A stretch of 64,000 bases of DNA from Elymus sibiricus (lineage: Eukaryota; Streptophyta; Magnoliopsida; Poales; Poaceae): NCBI GenBank assembly GCA_039707655.1, contig CM077672.1, positions 200,360,537 through 200,424,536 of the forward strand. The letters run 5' to 3'. Made by a program: the position numbers and the translations under genes. This document shows positions 33,509 through 45,241 of this stretch, piece after piece (the stretch's first letter is position 1; every line of letters starts with the position of its first letter). The notes beneath the pieces were generated by a model, which made no database searches, was not told where the DNA came from, and was given only the letters and a program-made list of their open reading frames with translations.

Positions 33509-35466
33509 CATATAAGTCTATTCAACTTATCCATCCTTGGTCAGAGCATCTACTTCTGATCTCCCAAATTGGAAATCATAGTTCCTTTGTAGTTTATACC
33601 TCAATTTATTCAGATGTTACTATGATCCGATGCCTTTGCATTCTTTCTTTTTCTGGTTGAGTACCGATACTCACATCTGCTCCTTGTGGATCGCCAGATC
33701 CTTTGTTGGATTATTACCCGACCATTCCCTTATCTTAAATAACCTTGTGAGTTCCTCCCCTGATACATAATGCCTTCAGTAAATTGTATCACCTGCTTCT
33801 GTTAACCATGCTCTGCATCCGAGCTTGAGTTACTTCCCCCTGAAGTTTGTGGTATATGTTCCCAAGATGCCCTGATGGGTTGAACCTATGCCTTCCCTAA
33901 TCTGTGTACACCCGGAAGTATGCGGGTTATACTCTACTGGCGTTCTGTCAGATAAAATTTCAACACTACAACTTCTTTGAAAAATTAGAAGTGAATGAAA
34001 GGTTATGCATTGAAGAAGTGGGAGTCGACCTTGAACTTTGTGTTCATGCCCATGGAAACGACGTAGACCGTCACAGAAGCTTCTTGTAAAATGTTTAATC
34101 ATTTGAATAATTCTTTCGGTATCATTAAAATTTAATCCCTTGCAATTATGGTTCCGACCATGCCGTCCTTATTAGATATATCTGAAAGGAATTCATTCCC
34201 GTGTCTCGTCTATTTTTCGACAAGGTTAAACTATCTGCTGCCCGCAGCTCCACGATCCAGATCAGTTTCCATTCCATTCCACCCTTGAATATTACCCTCT
34301 GGTATCTCAAGGATATCATGCCATTGCACTACATCTTATGAATTATTGAAGAAGTAATACCTTTCCCTGTCTTAGTCATTCCACAGGTTTTGGGTTGTTG
34401 TCAACCGAGAACATCGATTAGTGAATCATATCCGCACTGTAATTCAATACCCTTAGTAAATTTGTTGATGGGAAATTTAAACTCAATCTTGTCGTTCCTA
34501 GACTGCCGCCTACATCCTTATCGTGCTACCTTTGACCGTGCTACCTCATCCTTCTTTGGTGCACGAATTCTTCAGACCATGAGCAAAGCTTACGTCGAGT
34601 TTTCAACATCAAGTTGTTTGTCTTGAAAGGCAACTCTGATTCTGAGCTTGCATCTTATCTGTAGTTCCAATAGTTTTCGCTTCACCACCCCGTTTGCTTG
34701 ATGTCATCGCTGATCGATTACATCTTCGTGAAACCTCTCGACAAAATGTGTCGTGATCATCGTCAACATTTTGGCTTCTTCCAAGTTATGAATCGAATTT
34801 ATAATAAGAAATACCATCCTTGCCCCTCGATAATTTGTATTATCATCGACAACATCCTTGACTTCCTGCCAACACAGACTTGGTCATATTTTGGTTATAC
34901 CTTAATTTTCTTGCTATTCTTGGAAATTGTTCTTTGTGTAATTCTTGTGTTCTCCAAACCCATCCCTTACTTAACACGCCATGTCATTGCTACCCCGAGG
35001 CTTGACTGTGGTATTCTGAACATTAACAAGAACATTGGAAGTGCAATGCTAAATGTTTCTTGATCGATTATCCGAACACTGTTGTATGGATAAATATCAT
35101 GATTTTCCTTGCCCTTTTTGTCTAAAGGGAAACATACTCGTTGTCCTGTCATGTATATCATGCTCTGCTTGCTCCGGAGAAGGATATACCTGTGTATATT
35201 CACATTTTCCTTTCCATTGGTTTGTTTAAATCTGATAAACACATTTTCCTTTCCATTGGTTTGTTTAACCTTTCTTATGATCTAAGCAGTAATAATTCCC
35301 TGCTTATGTAAACACCTCAGTGTACAACTTAGTCAGAAAAACCCTCTTACTATTGCTGTTAACATTTCGGTAACCATCGATGGACGAGAACTTTGCCTAT
35401 TGGTCCGCCTCGTTTCAACGAGCAGGAAAATGGTTCTCTTCGTCCCTCGCCCTAGGTACCGACACT
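33504..35466 (+). other. B interior, middle remnant
   Basis: About 2 kb between C and D with no intact ORF above 121 codons and no clear motif in any one frame. A ~36-bp direct repeat (CACATTTTCCTTTCCATTGG) occurs at about 35200 and 35241. By position it should be decayed pol of B. Confidence 0.45.
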
Positions 35467-37025
35467 TGTAGGATCGAAAGTATGTCTAGAGGGGGGCGAT
35501 TAGACTACTTGACCAATTAAAACCTAACCTTTTCCCAATTTTAGTTGTAGGCAGATTTTAGCAATAGTACATGTCAAGCATCACCCTACACATGCAATTC
35601 TAAGAGTATAGCAGCGGAATATAAGCAATTGCATATGTATGTAAAGGAGGGATTGGAGATTTCAAACGCAATGAAGACACGGTGATTTTTGGCATGGTTC
35701 CGATAGGTGGTGCTATCGTACGTCCACGTTGATGGAGACTTCAACCCACGAAGGGTAACGGCTGCGCGAGTCCACGAAGGGTCCACGAAGAAGCAACCTT
35801 GTCTATTCCACCATGGCTTACGTACACGAAGGACTAGCCTCACTTGGGGTAGATCTTCACGAAGTAGGCGATCTCCTTGCCCTTACAAACTTCTTGGTTC
35901 AACTCCACATCTGGTTGGAGGCTCCCAAGTGACACCTAACCAATCTAGGAGACACCACTCTCCAAAAAGGTAATAGACGGTGTGTTGTTGATGAACTCCT
36001 TGCTCTTGTGCTTCAAATGATAGTCTTCCTAGCACTCAAACACTCCTCATAGATTTGGCTATGGTGGAAGAAGGATTTGAGTGGAAAGCAACTTGGGAAA
36101 GGCTAGAGATCAAGGTTCAAATGATAGGAATGGAATATCTTGATCTCAACACATGAGTAGGTGGTTCTCTCTCAGAAAATGAATGGTGGAAGTGTAGGCA
36201 CGTTCTGATGGCTCTCCATACTGAGAAGGATGGGGTGGAGGGGTATATATAGCCTCCACACAAAATCCAACCGTTACACACTTTTGACCCAACTCGGTGG
36301 CACCGAAACAATCATCTCGGTAGCACCGAACTGTGTAAAAGATATGAACGTTAGGAATCTTGGTGGGACCGATACGAACAACTCGGATGGACCGAAGTGC
36401 AATGGCTTAGGGCAAACCTCATCTCGGGCACCGATTGCATCAACTCGGTTGGACCGAAGTGAAGCAATAAGGCAACAGAGAGTTGGCAAGCCATCTCGGT
36501 GAGACCGATTTGCAAACTCGGTGAGACCGAAGTAATTGCAAATGATTACACAGAGTTGGCAAGGCCATCTCGGTGGGACCGAGATCCATTTCGGTGGATC
36601 CGATTTGTTAGGGTTTTGGCAGTGGCTAAGTCTTGGATGAACTCGGTGAGGCCGGGTTGGAAATATCGGTGGGGCCGAGTTGGACTTTAGGTTTAGGACA
36701 TATTTGGGAAGAGAGAGTGGTTGAGTGTTTAGGAATACTGTCACTAAGCCCTTGAGCAAAAAGATCATAAAGCAACACCTCATCCCCTTTTAATAGTATT
36801 GGCTTTCCTATGGACTCAATGTGATCTTGGATCACTAAACCAAAGATGTAGAGTCTTGATCCTTTGCCAATCCTTGTCCTTAGCATTTTGAGGGGTCCAC
36901 GTCTCTAGTCCATGCCATGCCAATCATTGAACATCCTGAAATCTTAATCTTGAATGGACATTAGTTCAATGAGATATATGTTGTTATGAATTACCAAAAC
37001 CACCAAGGGAGCAAATGTGCTTTCA
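35467..37025 (-). repeat. 3' LTR of D
   Basis: 1,559 bp, starting TGAAAGCAC and ending GATCCTACA on the minus strand. TATA-like box 36244-36252. It lacks about 22 bp present near 43975 in the 5' LTR. Apart from that the two LTRs are very similar by eye. Confidence 0.9.
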
Positions 37026-37040
37026 ATCTCCCCCTTTTTG
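37026..37040 (-). promoter_or_regulatory. Polypurine tract of D
   Basis: The minus strand reads CAAAAAGGGGGAGAT directly before the 3' LTR. Similar AGGGGGAG sequences occur on the minus strand at 37131, 37510 and 41003. Confidence 0.8.
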
Positions 37041-37568
37041 GTAATTGATGACAACATATAGATCAAAGCTTCGACAAATGATTAAGTGAATGAAATACAT
37101 CGTCGCTTTGAGAAGTATGTGATAAGCAAGAGCTCCCCCTAAATTTGTGCATTATTAAAGATTTGCGTTTGAATGCAAATGCACAATCGATTAGGCTCAT
37201 AGGTCACTCTTCCATGTCACATACATCTTGATGGAGCGCGCAAAATGATATGATTGGAATAGATAGCACGCATCACCAACATAAATGAAATGATCATACA
37301 AGATAGTGATAAAGATAAGCATTGATCATCACAATAAGCATAGTATGATCATCACATGAGGTAGCTCACAAGCATAAGCAACATATTAACTGTAGCAAGC
37401 ACACACATAACAAAGTATCAACGAACAAGCAAACAAGTAGCAAAAGAAACTCTCGAAGCAAATCAAAAGCAAGAAAACTCTCTCTCTTGAAGCCTATGAT
37501 CTATAAAAATTCTCCCCCTTTGGCAACAAGTACCAAAAAGTTCGAATCGTATAGCACTAGTCGGCTCT
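37041..37568 (-). other. D interior between accessory ORF and polypurine tract
   Basis: AT-rich and non-coding, with two extra polypurine-like AGGGGGAG sequences on the minus strand. Nothing else recognised. Confidence 0.6.
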
Positions 37569-37793
37569 CTAGGCACGGTCCTCCGAAGCTCCTGAAGGCG
37601 ACCTTCTGTTGGCTGCTCCGGTGTGCGTAGACGGCGTGGAGATAAGAGCGTCCGCGAATGCTTCTGCTGATGACTGCTGGACTGGTGGAGTTGAGACCTG
37701 CGGTGGCACTGTGGCTGTGGCGGCTGGTGCAGATACTTTGGTCCGTGGATCCACAACTGGTATCGCAGCTAACCTGGCAGCCCTAGGCACTGA

Positions 37794-39641
37794 CTAGAAT
37801 CTCTCTGTGGTTGGTCCATCATCTCCACTGTCATCTGATCTGGCTTGCTTGACAGCATCTACGTCTCCTTGCAGCTGTTCCACTCTGGTCTGAATCTCAG
37901 TCACCTTGACATCCAAATCATGAAATTTGGTCTCAATGATCGGCTCAAAACTAGCCTGGGTCTGGGTGAGGTTGGCCAGACTTTGCTCAATCCTCAGAGT
38001 GGCTTCAAGCAGATATTGCATTTGATCCTTTGGTGTCTTGAGATTCGCAATTGGAGCATTGGGAGCTGCTGCTTCCTGAGCTGCTTTAGCTTCTTGAGCT
38101 TTGCGGATTTCCTCTTGAGCTTGTGCAAAAGTGGGATGCGAAGGATCCATCACTATAACGTTGTCCTCAAAATCTGGACGGAGTGGCAAATGCTCTCGAT
38201 CAAGAAGATACGTGTTGGTTCCAACCTTGGAATTGATCAACAACTGAATATGTGGAGCATAACCACACGATCTCTTCTGATCTGCTGTTGTCCTCTTGAT
38301 AGTCTCAACTATCAGGCTCATCACCTTGAATTTCTGAGGAGTATCAAATAAGTGCAGCAAGTTGATGGAGTGGCCACGAATCATCTTATCATCGCCTGAC
38401 TTGGGTAACAAGGTGTACCGCAAGATTGTGTTTGAGGTGGCCAGACCTGGTAGCAAATGCTTCACTGATCCAAGCTTATGCGTTTCAAGGTCCTTCTGAG
38501 GAATTGCAGTGTACATGTTGGCCATGGAGTTGTGATCCATCTTGAGTTTGGCATATATGTCAATATCATCCTCCTCTTCCTTGGGAGCACCAAGAAGACT
38601 TGCCCACTCAGAGATGGTAGACTGGTATCTAATACCCTCAGTCATCCACACTATTCTGCCATCCGGATAGAAATGTGCAGTGGAGTAAAATTGCATGATC
38701 ATCTCGTCATTCCACTTAGTCAATTTCTTTCCAACGAATTCATCAACACCTGCAATTTTGAAACTCTCATGGACGTGGGGAAAATAGTCCTCATTCTCAT
38801 CGATGTATTCCCAGTCCACCCACTTCATGTCACTGACTATGGGCTTCTTGTCAAGCAATACTGTCTCATAAAAATCCTGTTGCTCTCGAGTGTGAAAGCG
38901 GTAATCACACACTGTCCTTCTCCTGATAGCATAGGGATCTGACTGTCTCCACTGACGCAGTCCTTTGTCCTTTCTCATCATCATGTTTTCTGCAATGGCG
39001 TGTGCATTGTCATGGTCAGGTATCTTTGGCTTTAGCTTTCTGAGCACTAGAGGCTCTTCATCAACATTTGATTCAGGCACTAAGGCCTTGTTCTTCTCTG
39101 TAGCTGAGATGTTTCTGGTTGACCTCTTGGGTGCTGGTGCCTTAGGCTTTGACTTGGGAGGTGCAGCAGTCTTGATTGCATCAGACATGAGCTTCTGTGC
39201 TTTTGCAGGGGGTGCAGCAGCTGGCTCATCCTCCTCCTCTTCTTCCTCTTCAATCATCATAGAAGGTCTGCCAATCACTCGGGCAGTAGTTTTTCTTATC
39301 CTCTTCTTCTTAGCACCTGCAGCTGCCTCACTAGGCTCTTCAAGAGTAAACTGCATGGTCCGCTTTGGAACTTTCCTCACAGCAGTTCTCTCTCTGACAG
39401 AAGTAGGCTTTGTACTGTACTCCTTAGTAAGCACTACTCTTTTCTTCTTGGTTGCAGCTTCACTTGCAACAAAGTCCTCATCCTCACTGTCTGAGGTTTT
39501 CTTCTTCCTTGTTTTAGTTGCAGCCTTAGGAAGATCTGGAGAGCTCCTCTCTCCCTCATAGAAACTTTCAGCTGGGCTTGATCCTTCACTCATCTCTGCC
39601 TCCTGTTCAGACCTGTTCTGACTGTCACTGTCACTAGACAT
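37794..39641 (-). CDS. D accessory ORF: plant retrotransposon ORF1-type protein
   Basis: 615 residues from the ATG at 39641. Residues 1-230 are Ser/Glu/Lys-rich and disordered, with several basic clusters like nuclear localisation signals (KTRKKK, KKKRVV, KKKRIRK). Residues about 235-470 form a folded-looking block (MKWVDWEY, QFYSTAHFYPDGRIVWMTEG, EWASLLGAP) that resembles the grass family annotated as putative plant transposon protein (Athila ORF-1-like); I recall the family rather than having searched it. Residues about 530-600 look like a coiled coil (LEATLRIEQSLANL, then EIQTRVEQLQGDV). A TAG at 37794-37796 ends it, but the same frame stays open to 37569 with Pro/Ala-rich sequence, so the stop may be a mutation. 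No catalytic motif. Function unknown; DNA or RNA binding is a guess. Confidence 0.7.
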   Translation of the reverse strand: MSSDSDSQNRSEQEAEMSEGSSPAESFYEGERSSPDLPKAATKTRKKKTSDSEDEDFVASEAATKKKRVVLTKEYSTKPTSVRERTAVRKVPKRTMQFTLEEPSEAAAGAKKKRIRKTTARVIGRPSMMIEEEEEEEDEPAAAPPAKAQKLMSDAIKTAAPPKSKPKAPAPKRSTRNISATEKNKALVPESNVDEEPLVLRKLKPKIPDHDNAHAIAENMMMRKDKGLRQWRQSDPYAIRRRTVCDYRFHTREQQDFYETVLLDKKPIVSDMKWVDWEYIDENEDYFPHVHESFKIAGVDEFVGKKLTKWNDEMIMQFYSTAHFYPDGRIVWMTEGIRYQSTISEWASLLGAPKEEEDDIDIYAKLKMDHNSMANMYTAIPQKDLETHKLGSVKHLLPGLATSNTILRYTLLPKSGDDKMIRGHSINLLHLFDTPQKFKVMSLIVETIKRTTADQKRSCGYAPHIQLLINSKVGTNTYLLDREHLPLRPDFEDNVIVMDPSHPTFAQAQEEIRKAQEAKAAQEAAAPNAPIANLKTPKDQMQYLLEATLRIEQSLANLTQTQASFEPIIETKFHDLDVKVTEIQTRVEQLQGDVDAVKQARSDDSGDDGPTTERF

Positions 39642-41387
39642 CTTGCAGAGCTGACTCTGTGAATAGATGGGTATGGGTAGAGTAGATGAGTCATCACAAA
39701 AAGCAGATAGTTTTTCATAAACATGAGTTCAAACTTTAGTTCTAGGTTTTCACAGAATGCAGTTCGGATGGACCGAGTTGGTAATCTCGGTGACACCGAA
39801 GCACACTATAGAGACATGGCACACCATTTTGGTCAGACCGAGATGGTTTCGGTGGCTCCGAGATGCTAGGGTTTCACTGAGATGTTACTTTCGGTCTTAC
39901 CGATTCGCACAACTCGGTGGCACCGAGATGTACTAGTGCTATGGCCAGGGCCAAATCGGTGGGACCGAAAATTCCTATTCGGTCGGTCCGAGATGCGTTC
40001 GGCGGAAACCTAACCCTAACATTTTTGCTCGAATCACGTTCAAACGAACTATTCTGGTGGAAAGTGAATTGCATTCGTGGCAAGATTACAGGCAATCCAA
40101 TCGTGCATTGAATCGGAAAAGGAAAGCACGAAAGGGATCGAAACTCACCCTAACTTGGTGGAGTTCCTCTACGGCGGCAACGGCGGTGGAGATTACCGTG
40201 ACGGCGACGGAGTCCTGCGGCGAGGGCGCACAGGCGACGGCGGCGATGATCCGGAGACCAAAGGGGCGGCAGCAATGGGGCCCGGGCGCGTGACGTTTGA
40301 AGTAATTTTCAACCGTACAGACCGCTGGGAATATATACCCATTTGCTGTCGGTGGCACCGAGTGGAACAAATCGGTACCACCGTGACGTGCAACTTCTTG
40401 CAGTTACATCAACTCGGTCCGACCGAGTTGGTCTAATCGGTAGCACCGAGATGAAATCCTAGATCAGTCTAAGTGATTTCGGTTTGACCGAGTTGGAGTG
40501 AGTTGGTTCGGCCGAAATCAATTAGAAGGTTTTGGAGGTTCAGCCCTTTCAGATCGGTGGCTCCGAGTGCTCCTCACCCGGAGGGTCCGAAGAAGACTTG
40601 TTCAATTTTTGTGATGCAGCAAGAATAGAATTTGAGACAAGAAAGCATAGATAGCTAGAGAAGGTACTTAGGCATTCTTGTACATCCACTTGGCCAGAAA
40701 AACCAAGACAATCAAAACAACAAATGGATGTCCTCGAATGATGAAAACATGGAAACCAACATGCTCACACAATAAGATTGCAAATGAAATATGTGTCAAA
40801 CATGCACAACCAATTCTAGCATCTATCAAGCAGTGGCGATGACTAGGTCATCTATATATGAGTATATTGACTTAGGAGCCAAATGAGAACATTTGATCAT
40901 AGGTCATACTCATCGTTTAAGCACAAGTGGGGTTGCCACTTTTACATAAATCATTAATGTGTTCACACCATTAGAGTTGCTTTAGCTCAATTTTTAGAGC
41001 AAAGCTCCCCCTAGATGTGATATCCCCCCTAAGAGGGTTGAACTAACCTTGGGTTTTGTCGATGATGACTTCATGTAGATGTTGAAGATGTGGTTGCTCA
41101 ATGTTGATGTAGACCATCAAGAGTTGGGAGCAATCCTTTGGAGTTTTGTGCTTTCAATACCTACATGGGTTAGTCCCACACAAGGAACATACAAGGATAT
41201 CCATAGACATAGAGTGAAAACACATATGATGATGTCCATGAATGCATTGATTACCTTGTCCCTTGCCTTACCAACAAGAGGGTTTGTGACTCCATGAACT
41301 AGTACAAGATTTGGAAGTTGGTCGCACAAGTCCTTGCCAAAAAGAATATGAGTGAAGTTTGTTGGCAGAGTCACCCTCAAGAACTCT
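39642..41387 (-). other. Non-coding spacer of D between gag and accessory ORF
   Basis: Where pol would be expected there is no RT, integrase or protease motif in any frame. The part nearest the accessory ORF carries the palindrome clusters and TATA-like site described separately; the rest is AT-rich with one polypurine-like sequence (41003-41012). Confidence 0.65.
39763..40570 (-). promoter_or_regulatory. Internal palindrome clusters and TATA-like site upstream of the D accessory ORF
   Basis: About 15 copies of a TCGGTnnnACCGA-type palindrome in two clusters (about 39763-39995 and 40348-40570), the same motif as in the D LTR promoter region. A TATA-like GTATATAT (minus strand) lies at 40331-40338, just downstream of the upper cluster and about 690 bp before the ORF start. 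This reproduces the order seen in the LTR (palindromes, then TATA). A second promoter is an inference. Confidence 0.5.
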
Positions 41388-43580
41388 CTAGTTCTTCTTC
41401 TTTTGGACCCACATCAACTTGATGGGAATCCTTGGAGTTGTAGTAGCACTTGATGAAGTAGAACTTGATGTAGTCTTGAGAACCCACTTGACCATGGCTT
41501 GAGGAGCTTCTTCAAATGAATCAATCTCTTCTTGAAGCTTGTCCTTGCCTTTTAGCTTGTGGTCTTGTGGTGGAAGGTCTTCTTGAGCTTGTGTTCCCTT
41601 GAGGGAAGTAGGATCATACTTCTCTTGTTGAGGAACAAACTTCGTCTTGGGGTATTGACCTTCTTCCCACTCAACTCCATCGGCATTGAACTTTCGTTCA
41701 AAACCAACACCTTGGTTCTTCCGGTGCCTTCCTTGCTTGCGTACAATTTCCTCAAATTGCTTACTCCCGGCAAGGCTCTTGTAGACACCTTTTTCTATAA
41801 TTCCTTTCAATAGCATATTTTCTTGCTCAAGTGTAACTTGGCTAAGAGAATCGTTAGTGGAATCAATAGAACTACTAGAAGCAACAATATTGGATTTAGC
41901 ATTGTTATTGTTACTACTAGAGGTAGAACCATTTTTACCCTTGTTGCTAGTTTGCTTAGATTTAACTTGTGGCATAAAGGTAGACAAGAGTAAACGCTTG
42001 GCAAGATATGAAGAACTCTTCTTTCGAAGATCGTCATTGATAGCTTTAAGAAACTCATGCTCTTGCTCTAAATTTAGCTTCTCGAAGCGTAGCTTCTCAT
42101 GAGTTCTTAGAAGTTCTCTATGATCCTCTTGAGTTGTTTCATGAGCTAACTTAAGAGCATTTAGTTCTTTAGTTAGACGCTCAATATCCTTCATAGCATT
42201 GTCACTCGTTTCCTCTTGACTATCATGATTACTAGCATTTTCATTATAGCTCACATCACTAGCCCTATCAACAAGTAAATCATCATCACCAAGCAAATCA
42301 TCTTCATCACTATTGAAATAAAGATACTCGGGGTGTGATACGTTAGGGCCTTTTGCCATGAAGCATCTTCCAATTCCTTCATTTGGTGAGTCAAATAGAT
42401 CTTAGGAGTTGGATGACACAAGTGCAAGTCCGGCAACACCTTCATCTTGACTATAGTCGGAGTTGGAGTGATAACTTCTCTCGGATTGGTTGCCGGAGTC
42501 GGAGCCGGAAACCCATTCACCAACATGAGCTTGATGTCTTCTTCTTGTGTAGCTCCTTGATGACTTGTCCTTCCTCTCCGAATCCTTACTTCTTCGAGAG
42601 TGTCTTCGTTCATAATAATCATCTCTACTCCTTCTCTCTTTATGAGGTGATTCATCTCTTCTATGTCTTCCTCTTGGTGATTCGTCTCTTTTCTTGTAGG
42701 GAGCCATACACTCATTTGAGTAGTGTCCGGGTTTTCCACAATTGTAACAATTACGGTCACAACTTGATGATCTTCTCTCATAGTGTCTTGAGCTAGAGCT
42801 TCTTTCTTTCCCTTTGTTCTTGTAGAACTTGTTGAACCTTTTCACCATTAGGCTTATCTCTTCATTGGATACTAGCTTGTCACCTAGAGTTGTTGGAGCA
42901 TCGGTTGAGGCTTTGTAAGCACCACTTGACTTGTTGTGCAGCTCCTCTTTATCCTTTAGTGACATTTCATGAGCGACAATCCTTCCAATGACTTCCGTGG
43001 GCTTGAGATCTTTGTAATTTGGCATCATTTGGATCAATGTGCAGACGGTATCATATTTTCCATACAAAGCTCTAAGTATCTTCTTGATGTTGAATTTGTC
43101 GGTCATCTCTTCACTTCCTAAGCCGGCCATCTCATTTGTGATGAGAGCAAGCCTAGAGTACATCTCAGCGACTCCTGCACCATCCTTCATCTTGAACTTG
43201 TCAAGTTGACTTTGAAGCACATCCAACTTAGTTTCCTTGATGGACTCGGTACCCTCATGCATATCAACCAAAGTATCCCAAATTTCCTTTGCATTCTCAA
43301 GGCGGCTGATTTTGTTGAATTCTTCGAGACATAGACCGTTGAATAGAATGTCACAAGCTTGAGCATTGTATTGCAACATCGTCAATTCTTCCGGGGTTGC
43401 TTCACGATCCGGTTCCTTGCCATCCTCAAAGAAGTCACCTTGCAAGCCAACACGAACAACAGCCCAAATGGCGGGGTTATGACCAAGAATATGCATTTTC
43501 ATCTTATGTTTCCAAATAGCAAAGTTTGTACCATCAAAATATGGACCTCTACGGTGATAGTTACCCTCACTAGACGCCAT
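41388..43580 (-). pseudogene. Gag of D, with one in-frame stop
   Basis: From the ATG at 43580 the frame encodes a copia-type gag (UBN2-like, residues about 10-230), then a CCHC zinc knuckle (CYNCGKPGHYSNEC, near residue 277), an Arg/Ser-rich tail, and a TAA at 42402-42404. The same frame continues without another stop to 41388, with FNSDEDDLLGDDD, a coiled coil (LTKELNALKLAHETTQEDH) and a Ser/Asn-rich region. So this is one frame of about 730 codons with a single stop. It could be a nonsense mutation or a read-through site; D2 does not reach this point, so it cannot decide. No protease follows. Confidence 0.75.
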
Positions 43581-43650
43581 ACTCTCCTAGGTTGTGAAAC
43601 CAAGGCTATGATCACCAAAGCTATGGAAATCAAGGCTTACGGAGACCAAA

Positions 43651-43662
43651 GCTCTGATACCA
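43651..43662 (-). promoter_or_regulatory. Primer-binding site of D
   Basis: TGGTATCAGAGC on the minus strand, two bases after the 5' LTR; initiator-Met tRNA type, as in D2. Confidence 0.85.
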
Positions 43663-43664
43663 CT

Positions 43665-45241
43665 TGTAGGATCAAAAGTATGTCTAGAGGGGGGTGATTA
43701 GACTACTTGACCAATTAAAACCTAACCTTTTCCCAATTTTAGTTGTAGGCAGATTTTAGCAATAGTACATGTCAAGCATCACCCTACACATGCAATTCTA
43801 AGAGTATAGCAGCGGAATATAAGCAATTGCATATGTATGTAAAGGAGGGATTGGAGATTTCAAACGCAATGAAGACACGGTGATTTTTGGCATGGTTCCG
43901 ATAGGTGGTGCTATCGTACGTCCACGTTGATGGAGACTTCAACCCACGAAGGGTAACGGCTGCGCAAGTCCACAGAGGGCTCCACCCACGAAGGGTCCAC
44001 GAAGAAGCAACCTTGTCTATTCCACCATGGCTTACGTCCACGAAGGACTAGCCTCACTCAGGGTAGATCTTCACGAAGTAGGCAATCTCCTTGCCCTTAC
44101 AAACTTCTTGGTTCAACTCCACATCTGGTTGGAGGCTCCCAAGTGACACCTAACCAATCTAGGAGACACCACTCTCCAAAAAGGTAATAGACGGTGTGTT
44201 GTTGATGAACTCCTTGCTCTTGTGCTTCAAATGATAGTCTTCCCAGCACTCAAACACTCCTCACAGATTTGGCTATGGTGGAAGAAGGATTTGAGTGGAA
44301 AGCAACTTGGGAAAGGCTAGAGATCAAGGTTCAAATGATAGGAATGGAATATCTTGATCTCAACACATGAGTAGGTGGTTCTCTCTCAGAAAATGAATGG
44401 TGGAAGTGTAGGCACGTTCTGATGGCTCTCCTTACTGAGAAGGATGGGGCGGAGGGGTATATATAGCCTCCACACAAAATCCAACCGTTACACACTTTTG
44501 ACCCAACTCGGTGGCACCGAAACAATCATCTCGGTAGCACCGAACTGTGTAAAAGATATGAACGTTAGGAATGTCGGTGGGACCGATACGAACAACTCGG
44601 ATGGACCGAAGTGCAATGGCTTAGGGCAAACCTCATCTCGGTGGCACCGATTGCGTCAACTCGGTTGGACCGAAGTGAAGCAATAAGGCAACAGAGAGTT
44701 GGCAAGCCATCTCGGTGAGACCGATTTGCAAACTCGGTGAGACCGAAGTAATTGCAAACGATTACAGAGAGTTGGCAAGGCCATCTCGGTGGGACCGAGA
44801 TCCATTTCGGTGGATCCGATTTGTTAGGGTTTTGGTAGTGGCTAAGTCTTGGATGAACTCGGTGAGGCCGGGTTGGAAATATCGGTGGGGCCGAGTTGGA
44901 CTTTAGGTTTAGGACATATTTGGGTAGAGAGAGTGGTTGAGTGTTTAGGAATATTGTCACTAAGCACTTGAGCAAAACGATCATTAAGCAACACCTCATC
45001 CCCTTTTAATAGTATTGGCTTTCCTATGGACTCAATGTGATCTTGGATCACTAAACCAAAGATGTAGAGTCTTGATCCTTTGCCAATCCTTGTCCTTAGC
45101 ATTTTGAGGGGTCCACGTCTCTAGTCCATGCCATGCCAATCATTGAACATCCTGTAATCTTAATCTTGAATGGACATTAGTTCAATGAGATATATGTTGT
45201 TATGAATTACCAAAACCACCAAGGGAGCAAACGTGCTTTCA
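43665..45241 (-). repeat. 5' LTR of D
   Basis: 1,577 bp, TG...CA on the minus strand. TATA-like box at 44458-44466. The palindrome cluster lies upstream of it on the minus strand. Confidence 0.9.
44507..44898 (-). repeat. Palindrome cluster in the D 5' LTR promoter region
   Basis: About 12 copies of a ~15-bp palindrome, best form CTCGGTGGNACCGAG, in 390 bp, spaced by about 20-50 bp. Each has a 5-bp stem and 3-bp centre. The same cluster is in the 3' LTR (about 36293-36680) and, more diverged, in D2. Confidence 0.8.

Larger units (their letters stand above)
35467..45241 (-). mobile_element. Element D: copia-type gag element with an accessory ORF and no pol
   Basis: 9,775 bp, minus strand. 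It has a 5' LTR (43665-45241), Met-type primer-binding site, long gag frame, about 1.7 kb of non-coding DNA, an accessory ORF (37794-39641), polypurine tract and a 3' LTR (35467-37025). There is no protease, integrase, RT or RNase H motif. The flanks AGTGT and AACGT (minus strand) match in three of five positions, both mismatches being transitions, so the target duplication is weak. It is inserted in the interior of B. Confidence 0.85.

Noticed and set aside
38965..39561. A 198-codon ORF on the plus strand
   Set aside because: It is the reverse complement of the Ser/Glu/Lys-rich start of the D accessory ORF, giving a Ser/Leu/Phe-rich shadow.
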